This document shows positions 44,736-52,895 of a stretch of 64,000 bases of DNA, in pieces. Positions within the stretch are counted from its first letter, which is position 1. Every line of letters starts with the position of its first letter. The DNA comes from Psychrobacter sp. Pi2-1 (lineage in GTDB: Bacteria; Pseudomonadota; Gammaproteobacteria; Pseudomonadales; Moraxellaceae), in contig NZ_CAJHBO010000001.1 in NCBI RefSeq assembly GCF_904846645.1, forward strand, positions 124,001 through 188,000, written 5' to 3'. The notes under the pieces are model-generated. The model was not told the origin of the DNA. It saw only the letters and a list, made by a program, of their open reading frames with translations, and made no database searches. A program made the position numbers and the translations under genes.

Positions 44736-46001
44736 GTGAAAAGTGTCGCTATAACTGCAGATCCAAGTATAAGCTCCACCCAAAAACAACCTTGGAAACT
44801 GGCCTTTGTTTTTTGTTTCTTAGTTTTATTATGTGATGGGGCTGATATCGGTATTCTTGCCTTTACCTTATCCAGCCTAAAACTAGAGTTTGCACTGACC
44901 AATGTACAAGCTGGCGCTCTAGGCAGTTGGTCCTTATTTGGAATGGCAATCGGTGGGTTCTTTGGTGGTTGGGCTTGCGACCGCTTTGGCCGAGTACGTG
45001 TCATCGTCCTGGCTACTGGCATGTTCTCTATATTGTCTGGTTTTAGTGGATTGGTGCAGAGCTATGAGCAGTTTGTCACGCTACGGGTTATTGCCTGCTT
45101 GGGGCTTGGTAGTCTTTATATCGCTACCAATACGCTTATGTCAGAGATGGTACCTACCAAACATCGAACCACCGTCCTTGCTGCATTAATGACTGGATTT
45201 ACTTTAGGCTCATTGGTTATCACCAGTGTATCCGCTTGGATTATCCCTAGCTATGGTTGGCGCACACTATATCTACTGACGTTTTTGCCGATACTTTTGG
45301 CAGTATCAATGTACTTTTTAGTCCCTGAACCCCAGTCTTGGAAAGACGCTCGAGCATTAAAACTGAGCGGCGCACTAGACACACTCAAAAAAGCAGAGAA
45401 CCCATACAAAGCGATAATGGAAAATCCGAAACACCGTATCATGTTTATCCTATGGTCAATGAGTTCAGGACTTTTGTTATTTGGCTATTTTGGTGTCAGT
45501 AACTGGCTACCTTCTTATCTAGAAACTGAATTGGGTATCAAGTTCAAAGAAATGGCACTGTATATGGCGGGAACGTACCTGACTATGATGTTTGCCAAAG
45601 TCGTGGCTGGATTCATGGCTGATAAAATCGGACGTAAGATAGTATTTGCCTTTGGTACGATGGGCACCGCATTATTTATCCCCATTCTAGTGTATATGCA
45701 TACTCCAGAAAATATCGGTTGGTTAATGATCACCTTTGGTTTCTTATATGGTATCCCCTATGCCATTAATGCCACATATCTAACCGAAAGTTTCCCTACT
45801 GCTATCCGAGGTACTGCTATCGGTGGTGCATTTAATATTGGACGGCTTGGCTCTGTGATTGCTCCTGTTGCCATTGGTTATATGGCCATGCATAACTCTA
45901 TCGGCGCAGGTTTATTACTTATGGCAGGTGCATACTTCTTATGTGGTCTTATCCCTACTTTGTTCATTAAAGAAAAGCAGTACGATCCACAACAAGCCTA
46001 A
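44736..46001 (+). CDS. MFS transporter, aromatic acid:H+ symporter (AAHS)-like
   Basis: 421 residues with about 12 hydrophobic helices. GGFFGGWACDRFGRVRV between helices 2 and 3 is the MFS signature, and ADKIGRKIVF marks the equivalent loop in the second half. The early DGADIGILAFTLSSL with an acidic residue in helix 1 is typical of AAHS members such as PcaK, BenK and DcaK. It most likely imports the acid catabolised by the surrounding enzymes. The GTG start has AAGGA eight bases upstream. It lies 128 bp after the acyl-CoA dehydrogenase gene. Confidence 0.9.
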   Translation: MKSVAITADPSISSTQKQPWKLAFVFCFLVLLCDGADIGILAFTLSSLKLEFALTNVQAGALGSWSLFGMAIGGFFGGWACDRFGRVRVIVLATGMFSILSGFSGLVQSYEQFVTLRVIACLGLGSLYIATNTLMSEMVPTKHRTTVLAALMTGFTLGSLVITSVSAWIIPSYGWRTLYLLTFLPILLAVSMYFLVPEPQSWKDARALKLSGALDTLKKAENPYKAIMENPKHRIMFILWSMSSGLLLFGYFGVSNWLPSYLETELGIKFKEMALYMAGTYLTMMFAKVVAGFMADKIGRKIVFAFGTMGTALFIPILVYMHTPENIGWLMITFGFLYGIPYAINATYLTESFPTAIRGTAIGGAFNIGRLGSVIAPVAIGYMAMHNSIGAGLLLMAGAYFLCGLIPTLFIKEKQYDPQQA

Positions 46002-46034
46002 CCATACCTCTTATAACGTATAACGCTACCGTTC

Positions 46035-46048
46035 ATACCGCATAGCGA
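46035..46048 (+). promoter_or_regulatory. Predicted IclR-regulon operator, copy 3
   Basis: ATACCGCATAGCGA lies about 155 bp upstream of the IclR-type regulator gene. It is exactly repeated, on the other strand, in front of the enoyl-CoA hydratase gene. This distribution suggests autoregulation and control of the catabolic units. Confidence 0.6.
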
Positions 46049-46191
46049 AACAATAGTTTCTCGTTATGCTATGCTGAGAATATGAAAGTAAATTGATATA
46101 ATACAATTAAAGAGACAGTGGGTAACTGTGAGCTGATATTAGCTCACAGAATGCTATGAATAATAAAGTTTTGTGATTTTATAACGCTTGT

Positions 46192-47067
46192 ATGAATTTG
46201 ATTGGGGATAATAGACGACATATGACTAATGATACCCTTACCGATGAAGACGCTAACAATGAGATGCATATTGAACTGTTAGAACCCATTGCAGAGATGA
46301 GAGATAAAAACGACAGACAGTTTGTCACCGCGTTGGCTCGAGGGTTAGAGTTGCTGCGTTGTTTTACCCCGCAGCGGCCTTATCTAGGCAACCAAGATCT
46401 AAGTCAGCTGACAGGACTTCCTAAAGGCACCATTACTCGCCTGACCTATACTTTGGTCAAATTGGGATATTTAAAACAATCGACCAATAGTAGTAAGTAC
46501 CAGCTTTCGACAGGGGTACTAAGCTTTGGTTATACGATGATGACTAATATCTCTATCAATAACCTTGCGACTCCTTATATGGAAGAGCTAGCAGACTATG
46601 CCAATAGTGCCGTTGCCATGGCTACTCGTGATCGACTAATGATGGTGTATCTAAACGTTGTGCAAGGCCAAGGGACGACGACTATGCAGCGCAATGTCGG
46701 CTCTTATCTACCTATTCATTTAAGTTCGATGGGGAGAGCTTGCTTGGCAAGTATGCCACCTGCTGAGCAAGAGTTTATCCTTAATGCAATTCGTAGTAAG
46801 TATAAAGATGATTGGTTAAAGATCAGACGAGGGCTAGACAAAGCCTTTCAAGACTATGAAGACTATGGTTATTGTTTTTCAATTAGTGAATGGCAAAAAG
46901 ATGTCAATGCGGTAGCCATTGCGCTGATGCACCCGACGGAAGGTCTGCTTACGTTTAACTGCGGCGCACCAAGTTTTATCCTTAGTCGTACCAAACTAGA
47001 AGAAGATATTGCCCCTCGTCTACTACATATGAAAAATATGATCGAGAGTAATTTGTATATTAGCTAG
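46192..47067 (+). CDS. IclR-family transcriptional regulator
   Basis: 291 residues or 281 if the ATG at 46222 is used; the latter has GGGGATA upstream and the former lacks a clear ribosome site. The N-terminal winged helix FVTALARGLELLRCFTPQ and LTGLPKGTITRLTYTLVKLGYL is typical of PcaU/PobR-like IclR regulators. A C-terminal effector domain follows. It is located after the transporter of the catabolic block and is the likely regulator of it. The effector is probably the acid or its CoA ester, by analogy only. Confidence 0.9.
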   Translation: MNLIGDNRRHMTNDTLTDEDANNEMHIELLEPIAEMRDKNDRQFVTALARGLELLRCFTPQRPYLGNQDLSQLTGLPKGTITRLTYTLVKLGYLKQSTNSSKYQLSTGVLSFGYTMMTNISINNLATPYMEELADYANSAVAMATRDRLMMVYLNVVQGQGTTTMQRNVGSYLPIHLSSMGRACLASMPPAEQEFILNAIRSKYKDDWLKIRRGLDKAFQDYEDYGYCFSISEWQKDVNAVAIALMHPTEGLLTFNCGAPSFILSRTKLEEDIAPRLLHMKNMIESNLYIS

Positions 47068-47694
47068 TTTTTTTGAACGACTAAAAAGGTAGAGTTAAAG
47101 TTGCATTAAATCTTTCGATAATGCTCAGTAAATTTAATGCTACATTATCAGAGCCTCCGAACTAAACCAGTCAAATGCATATTGCAGCACAAATCTTGTT
47201 TGATAAGGAGTAAGCATTAAGATGCTCACTCCTTATTTATTACAGGAGATCATCTTCGTAAGATGCATACCACTGCTGAGAGCACACTTATACAAACTGC
47301 TTTAAAAAGGTTGCTTATACGCTGATTGTCAGCTATTCAAAATAAGTCGCCCCTTTTTATGTCTCATCACTCCTAGTCGCTTAAACCCTTTCAAGTCCAC
47401 GCAAAAACTACCATACCTCTCATTTTATAGCTACATAACTACGACTTCAGATGAAGTTGAGTAAGTATCGTCTCTAGAGTGTTGCTAGTCTTCCGACCCT
47501 TAGCAAAAAGCTCTTAAGATTGTATTAATGGTTCAGTATCTGCTAGAAAAAGTCACCTTTCTTTAACTTTCATAAAAGTACGTAACGCTATAACTCGCTA
47601 TTATCTACTTATTCAATAAAGCGACGTTCAATTCAGATACCTTTACCCATTAAATAAACACGCTTACTTATAATCAGCCTAAAAGGACCTTACT
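47068..47694. other. Intergenic region with a strong hairpin
   Basis: About 627 bp without a credible open frame. A long hairpin lies at 47203-47236. The ribosome site AAAGGACC of the next small gene is at the right end. The size and the hairpin leave room for a small RNA, but no known family was recognised. Confidence 0.5.
47203..47236 (+). terminator. Hairpin downstream of the IclR gene
   Basis: ATAAGGAGT (47203-47211) and AGCAT (47213-47217) pair with ATGCT (47222-47226) and ACTCCTTAT (47228-47236), 14 pairs with one internal mismatch and a four-base loop. It is followed by TTATTAC, a poor T-run. It could be a terminator about 140 bp after the IclR stop, or the 3-prime end of a small RNA. 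Confidence 0.5.
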
Positions 47695-47994
47695 ATGAAA
47701 AACTTCCACATGAAAAAAATCGCTATTAGCTCACTATTGGCCGTATCTACTTGCTTTGCTATGATCGGTCCAGCAAATGCTGCCCAACAAGTTGTCGTGG
47801 TCAAAGACAAACATCAGACAAAACAAGCTGTCGTCGTTAAAGCAAAGCCCAAAGCGAAACAAGTAGTCGTGGTTAAAGCTAAACCTAAGGCCAAGCAAGT
47901 TGTCGTAGCGAAAGCAAAACCTAAAGCCAAAAAAGTAATCGTTGTTAAAGACAAACATCCAGCACAAAAAGTGGTCGTTGTTAAATCAAAATAG
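47695..47994 (+). CDS. Small secreted lysine-rich repeat protein
   Basis: 99 residues. A signal peptide (KKIAISSLLAVSTCFAMIGPANA) is cleaved near residue 29. The mature part is about 70 residues, nearly all V, K, A, P and Q, built from repeats of the type KAKPKAKQVVVV. The alternating V-rich strand and K-rich turn suggest a very basic, beta-prone exported peptide. The DNA repeat is about 36 bp. It has no enzyme motif. It could bind polyanions such as DNA, LPS or extracellular matrix, but this is speculation. The start follows AAAGGACC. No operon partner was seen. Confidence 0.8.
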   Translation: MKNFHMKKIAISSLLAVSTCFAMIGPANAAQQVVVVKDKHQTKQAVVVKAKPKAKQVVVVKAKPKAKQVVVAKAKPKAKKVIVVKDKHPAQKVVVVKSK

Positions 47995-48041
47995 ATCAAG
48001 CAAGACTTATACCGTATACAGCTGATATAGAACCCGCTATA

Positions 48042-48689
48042 TTAAACAGGGAACACCACTACCTCATCGTCTTCCTGCCATGGCTGAAACTTAGTCATGG
48101 CTTGTACAAATAACGGGTTTTCCAACCAATGTTGTAGCCACAGCTGTAGCTTAGGATAAGGCAATTCATAAAAGACATCACGATCTACATGGGCAAACTG
48201 GCGAACAAACGGCATGATACCGATATCAGCAGCCGTCACGCTATTGCCTAGTAGATACGTATTCTTAGTCAATAACGCTTCTAAATCCTGCAGAAAAACC
48301 TCACCTTTTTGTCGATATTCTATTTGAGTCATCTCAGGGTGACGATCGGCATATTTGTAGCGATCGAGCCACTGCTTAAACTCATTGTCGTTTTGTGCAA
48401 TCAGTGCATTAGCCTCAGATGAAACCTTTTTATCCAGTAGTCTCTGAGGATCGTTTTGCTCAAGCGCCCACATCATGATCTCTGCACTCTCTTCAATGAC
48501 GGTCCCATCCGCTAACTGTAAAACAGGCACCGTGCCTTTCGGACTAATCGCTAGCATCTGATCTGGCTTATTCTTTAACGTAATTTCTCGTAGCTCTACT
48601 GGTAACTCGGCGAATATTAGACCGAGACGAGCGCGCATAGCATAAGGACAGCGACGAAAAGAGTACAAGCGAGGCAACGAGGTATTCAT
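48042..48689 (-). CDS. Glutathione S-transferase family protein
   Basis: 215 residues. The thioredoxin-fold N-domain has LYSFRRCPYAMRARLGL with a cysteine-containing active site (RCPY), KGTVPVLQL and ESAEIM. The helical C-domain includes LLGNSVTAADIGIMPFVRQFAHVD. The cysteine at the active site is like glutaredoxin-2 or omega-type GSTs, which favour thiol transfer and not conjugation. The ATG at 48689 follows GGAGGAA; the frame is open to 48740. It is a lone gene, preceded by a membrane phosphatase gene on the same strand. Confidence 0.9.
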   Translation of the reverse strand: MNTSLPRLYSFRRCPYAMRARLGLIFAELPVELREITLKNKPDQMLAISPKGTVPVLQLADGTVIEESAEIMMWALEQNDPQRLLDKKVSSEANALIAQNDNEFKQWLDRYKYADRHPEMTQIEYRQKGEVFLQDLEALLTKNTYLLGNSVTAADIGIMPFVRQFAHVDRDVFYELPYPKLQLWLQHWLENPLFVQAMTKFQPWQEDDEVVVFPV

Positions 48690-48793
48690 AGATTCCTCCA
48701 TAGTTGAATAGGAATTAAGCAATAGGTAAAAAGCAAACAAAGAAGAATTAGCAGACGCAAACCTACTGACATCGATAGTTATTAAGGCGCTGT

Positions 48794-50359
48794 TTAATAG
48801 GTGCCAGACTTATAGTTGGCCATAGTTTCTACCAATGACTGTGGCAAATAAGCATCTTTAATATGCGCGTGCGGATAGTGCTGCTCAATCCACGACTGAT
48901 AGTTATAGACAGTTAGCGTACCACAATATAATAAATATAAAACCTGAACGCCGATGCTACGTGATAACCCCATCACGCAATGGAAATTGATAAGCGTGAT
49001 GAGGCTATCCTTTACCTGACTACCCTCTACCCAGCTCTCATTATTAGCGGTTATCGCTTGTGTCTCTGCCGATTGTATCAACGCTTCAATTTGTTGAAAT
49101 AGATCAATGTAGTCTTGGAGCAATACGTCACTTAATGGCTGCAAATCCAACAAAGGTAAATACAAATAATGAACTGCCGTATTCATAATGCCGTTAGCAG
49201 CTATTTCAAGATTATGGGTATGGCTAGATATCTCAGCAGCCAAATCAACAACGATTATCTGATAATGAACTAAAGGCTTATTTTTTTCTGGCGAGCATAC
49301 CCAATTCTTTAAATGGGTATTGGTACCTGTTTGTGTCAATCGAGGTGAAGCAACAACTTTGACCTTGTCATTAATAGCATATGGCGTGAGTGAATACTTT
49401 TGACTTTTGGAGAAAACTTTAAAATACCAATGCCCTAAAAGTGACATGCCATTGTAAATAATAATGATTGGCGCAAACTTAATCCAAGTATGTAAGGTCA
49501 GTCGTCCGTTACTGGATTTTTGAAACCAGCATGTATCTCGCATAGGTCTAGCTTGCTGATAAGCACAAGCCAACATCGTAAAGCTGATTAACCAATATGA
49601 AGCAATAATAATGGCTAAGTTTTCTACAACTTCAGACGCTATCATACTCATATTAGCAAGGTAAAATCCTGCTATCGCTATCAACAAAAACCCTATCACC
49701 CCCAGTGTCAGATGCTTAATCACCAGTGCATTGCGGATTCGATTTGAGAGTATGAGCACCAATGCCGCCAACACTACCCCGCCGAACATATCTAACAAAT
49801 GATGTTGATACGTCAACACCGTTGAAAAAGCAATCGATGTACATATGCTCACCAGTAATAATCTATAAAGCATTAAAATCCATCGTTTTTTGGACTCTAC
49901 AACATCCCACAACGACACGCCAAGCAAGATGGCATAACTGACATGCAACGATGGTAGCTGATTAAATGGCTTGTCCACCAACTGCAAAAACTGGTAACCA
50001 AACTGCATCCAATCGTCAGGAATCGAACGACTGAATGAGAAACGAGCGGGATAAAAATAGAAAATCAAACAGGCAAAAATGGTCGCCAAAATTAGGCGAT
50101 AGGTCAACAAAGATAACTGTATAGACGTACGTACTAAAAAAAAGCTCACTACAAATAAAACCAACGACCAGCTATAAGGAACAATCATAGCTGGAATGAA
50201 AGGAATAACGCTATCAAACGGCGTGGTTAGATTATGAACTTTCGATGGATAAAGTTTATACAGGGAGACACTATAAACAGTCGTCAAGTTGTAGAGTAGA
50301 TAAAATATCGCTAACGCAAGACCTAGGTGTCTAAAACGTGTTGATAGATTTAGTAGCAC
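48794..50359 (-). CDS. PAP2 / dual-specificity phosphatase fusion membrane protein
   Basis: 521 residues. The first half has several membrane helices and a PAP2-like catalytic core: LPSLHVSYAILLG resembles the phosphatase motif SxxSLH, with QHHLLDMFGGVVLA as the later His/Asp motif. After further helices, a C-terminal domain of about 150 residues ends with HCVMGLSRS, the HC-x5-R signature of dual-specificity/tyrosine phosphatases. This combined organisation occurs in E. coli YnbD-like proteins. It probably dephosphorylates lipid or protein phosphates at the inner membrane. The start lacks a strong ribosome site. Confidence 0.86.
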   Translation of the reverse strand: MLLNLSTRFRHLGLALAIFYLLYNLTTVYSVSLYKLYPSKVHNLTTPFDSVIPFIPAMIVPYSWSLVLFVVSFFLVRTSIQLSLLTYRLILATIFACLIFYFYPARFSFSRSIPDDWMQFGYQFLQLVDKPFNQLPSLHVSYAILLGVSLWDVVESKKRWILMLYRLLLVSICTSIAFSTVLTYQHHLLDMFGGVVLAALVLILSNRIRNALVIKHLTLGVIGFLLIAIAGFYLANMSMIASEVVENLAIIIASYWLISFTMLACAYQQARPMRDTCWFQKSSNGRLTLHTWIKFAPIIIIYNGMSLLGHWYFKVFSKSQKYSLTPYAINDKVKVVASPRLTQTGTNTHLKNWVCSPEKNKPLVHYQIIVVDLAAEISSHTHNLEIAANGIMNTAVHYLYLPLLDLQPLSDVLLQDYIDLFQQIEALIQSAETQAITANNESWVEGSQVKDSLITLINFHCVMGLSRSIGVQVLYLLYCGTLTVYNYQSWIEQHYPHAHIKDAYLPQSLVETMANYKSGTY

Positions 50360-50534
50360 CTAGTACCTCGTTTAACTATTGAATAAACATCTAGAAAAAA
50401 CTTCAAAAATATAAATACATCTAAAGTTATTATAATAGCAACTTATTGTTGGCTAAAAACCATTAATACCTATTGGAAACACAGTGATTTTAAATTTATA
50501 CTTGACTATTTTCCGGACTTAGAAGGGTTGAAAC

Positions 50535-51551
50535 ATGCAGTTCTTAGGGATGATAAGTCAGCAGTTAAGTCGTTTTACAGCATTGGTTATTATTTTAGCG
50601 GCCGCAGTGACATTTATAGAGCCTGCGACTTTTTCTTGGGTGACAGGTGATGCCCAAGTCATCGTTCTGGGTGTCATTATGCTCGCAATGGGTATGACAC
50701 TAGGTAAAGAAGACTATAAGGTGTTGGCCCAGCGCCCGCTTGATATTTTTATCGGTTCAATTATCCAATATACTATTATGCCGATTTTAGCGATTAGCGT
50801 GGCCAGATTGTTTGATTTATCGCCTGGGTTAACACTGGGTCTAGTATTGGTTGGTACTTGTCCTGGTGGTGTGTCTTCAAATATTATGAGCTACCTTGCA
50901 AAAGGTGATGTGGCATTTTCGGTAGGTATGACCACCGTATCGACCATCATTGCACCGTTAGTGACGCCGCTTTGGCTCAATTATTTGGTTGGTCAATCTG
51001 TAGAGATGGATGGCTGGGGTATGTTCCGCTTTATGCTATTAGTGACATTGTTGCCAGTCGCTATCGGCTCTATGTTAAACATACTATTTCAAAACAAGCA
51101 CTGGTTTAATGATGTACGTGCGGTGATGCCAGGCGTAGCTGTATTAGCCTTTGCCGCTATCGTCGGTGGTGTTGCCGCTGTATTTGGCGATCAGTTCTTG
51201 CAGTCAGGGCTAGTTGTTATTTTAGCCATTGCGGTACACAATATCGTCGGCTATATATTGGGTTACTACTCAGGTGCCTTATTTGGTATGAGCAAACCCA
51301 AAAAGCGCACCATATCTATCGAGGTTGGCGTACAAAATGCAGGGTTGGCCACGGGCTTAAGCACTAAGTTTTTCCCTGGCAATGCAGAGTCCGCCATCGC
51401 TGCCGCCGTTGCTTGCATTTGGCACTCTGTTTCTGGCTCTATATTAGCAAACGTATTTGCTTGGTGGGATAAACGTAAAGAGGCAAAATCTCCTACTCTT
51501 AGTGATACTAATGAGATCGTAGAGTTTGGCAAACCAGTCAAGAATAGTTGA
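50535..51551 (+). CDS. Bile acid:sodium symporter (BASS) family transporter
   Basis: 338 residues with about ten hydrophobic helices. GTCPGGVSSNIMSYLAKGDVA is the characteristic BASS crossover motif. ISIEVGVQNAGLATGLS marks the second inverted repeat with its NAG element. Bacterial members take up organic anions or precursors such as pantoate with sodium. The start follows AAGGG by a few bases. It is oriented toward the hemolysin-type cluster but separated from it by 436 bp. The substrate is unknown. Confidence 0.93.
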   Translation: MQFLGMISQQLSRFTALVIILAAAVTFIEPATFSWVTGDAQVIVLGVIMLAMGMTLGKEDYKVLAQRPLDIFIGSIIQYTIMPILAISVARLFDLSPGLTLGLVLVGTCPGGVSSNIMSYLAKGDVAFSVGMTTVSTIIAPLVTPLWLNYLVGQSVEMDGWGMFRFMLLVTLLPVAIGSMLNILFQNKHWFNDVRAVMPGVAVLAFAAIVGGVAAVFGDQFLQSGLVVILAIAVHNIVGYILGYYSGALFGMSKPKKRTISIEVGVQNAGLATGLSTKFFPGNAESAIAAAVACIWHSVSGSILANVFAWWDKRKEAKSPTLSDTNEIVEFGKPVKNS

Positions 51552-51850
51552 TTTTGACATAAGATAATAAACTTAAGCCGCTATGTTAGATAATTTGTCT
51601 AGCATAGGTCTATATATAAAGACCGTTCCAATCATGGGTGGCCTTATCAGAGCATTGGCCTAAGATAAAAATTCTCATCAAGCAATTACTGCCAACCTAC
51701 CATCTCAATAACTACTACGTCTCAACGCTCTCAAACCACTGACCCATCTTATACCCCAACTTAATAAAGGCGATTGGCTTTAGGGCTAATCATGTCCGTG
51801 ATTACTGCATATTAATGTTAGAGGTTAAATACTGGGCTAGCTGCCCATTT

Positions 51851-51886
51851 CTAACTATATCGACTGCTAACTAACTATATCGCCTG
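51851..51886. repeat. Two 16-bp direct repeats with 20-bp period
   Basis: CTAACTATATCGACTG (51851) and CTAACTATATCGCCTG (51871) match at 15 of 16 positions and start 20 bases apart, about two helical turns. They lie just upstream of the PmrA-like box, consistent with a second activator site. Confidence 0.7.
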
Positions 51887-51902
51887 TTAAAGACGATACT
51901 AT

Positions 51903-51919
51903 CTTAAGGTTCAGTTAAG
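51903..51919 (+). promoter_or_regulatory. PmrA/QseB-type response-regulator box
   Basis: CTTAAG (51903-51908), five bases, GTTAAG (51914-51919): two half sites in direct repeat with an 11-bp period. The identity extends as TTAAGGTT in both copies. The consensus for PmrA-like regulators is a direct repeat of CTTAA with five-base spacing. A -10-like TATGAT follows 10 bases later, so the box overlaps the -35 position, as in activated promoters of this class. Assignment to the regulator at 58928-59599 is inference. Confidence 0.65.
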
Positions 51920-51987
51920 GTTACTCCTTTATGATGCTTTCATGATGTTAATCGTGCTAAAAGCTTTTAACCATTTGGAGACAGCTG

Positions 51988-52839
51988 ATGTCATTATCTA
52001 TTGATAGCACTCATACCTTACAGAATGTTCTAAGTACGACCTTTTATATTGAAGCGGTTAAGCCAATGTCCATATTGGCGGCGCAAGGAATACCCTCATC
52101 CCTTTACATTCGTGCCAGCACGCAAACGCCAGTAGCAACATCGCCTACTTCATACGCTCAAAATCAAGATGCCCAAGCGTTCATCAAACGTATCTATGAG
52201 TATATCCATCACGCCCGATTAAGCTATTTTATGCCCATTTTGTTTTCAGGTTTTGCCGATATGCCATCCTATGGCGATTGGTTATCTACTGATGACAATG
52301 CGTTGCCTACATTTAAAGGCACGAGCGTTGCTATCGGTATAAAGCCTATCTGTGAAGACAAGATATTTTTAGAGCAGTATCTGAACACGCCAATACAAAA
52401 CGAAATCAGCAGAGTGGCAGGCTCGCCAGTCAGTCGTCAGCGCATTTTTGAGATTGGCAATTTGGCATCAGGCTGTGCTGGTAGCGCGCGGCTTATGATA
52501 GCATTTTTGGTGTTTTATTTATCTACCCCTACCCTGAATCCTACGACTCATGAATACCAAACCAAAGCAGACTGGGTTGTGTGTACTGGCACCGATGCGG
52601 TAAGGCATATATTGGCACATATGGGTATTCGCAGTCATGTCATTGCCAAGGCCACTGCAGAAGCGCTAGAAGACCCTGAGCAAGTATCCTCATGGGGTCA
52701 TTACTATCAGCACAATCCTTTAGTAGTTGCTATCAATGTGGCCGATGCTAAGCGGGTATGCGCCCCGCACTATCGCTATACCGAAACGTTAGAGATGAAT
52801 GCTACCACGCGTTTGACGCTAAATAAGATAGCCGTTTAG
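51988..52839 (+). CDS. Thermostable hemolysin (delta-VPH-like) family protein
   Basis: 283 residues of the thermostable hemolysin family first named in Vibrio parahaemolyticus. Family hallmarks are the SYFMPILFSGF region, IFLEQYLNTPIQNEISRV, RIFEIGNLASG and DWVVCTGTDAVRHILAHMGI. To my recollection the fold is related to GNAT acyltransferases, which would fit the neighbouring acyl-AMP ligase better than a pore-forming toxin would. No signal peptide or membrane helix is evident. The start follows TGGAGA. It is the first gene of a four-gene unit behind a PmrA-like box. True hemolytic activity is doubtful. Confidence 0.85.
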   Translation: MSLSIDSTHTLQNVLSTTFYIEAVKPMSILAAQGIPSSLYIRASTQTPVATSPTSYAQNQDAQAFIKRIYEYIHHARLSYFMPILFSGFADMPSYGDWLSTDDNALPTFKGTSVAIGIKPICEDKIFLEQYLNTPIQNEISRVAGSPVSRQRIFEIGNLASGCAGSARLMIAFLVFYLSTPTLNPTTHEYQTKADWVVCTGTDAVRHILAHMGIRSHVIAKATAEALEDPEQVSSWGHYYQHNPLVVAINVADAKRVCAPHYRYTETLEMNATTRLTLNKIAV

Positions 52840-52895
52840 TACGCATTCATTAGCCTACCAATAACACTGCACCACCACAAGACAGTGAGAATAAT

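Larger units (their letters stand above)
51552..51987. other. Control region upstream of the hemolysin/acyl-ligase cluster
   Basis: 436 bp without a gene. It contains a short palindrome TGGGC-TAGCT-GCCCA at 51833-51847, a pair of 16-bp direct repeats at 51851-51886, a PmrA/QseB-type direct repeat at 51903-51919, and a -10-like TATGAT at 51930-51935. This density of motifs indicates a regulated promoter for the cluster starting at 51988. Confidence 0.6.
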
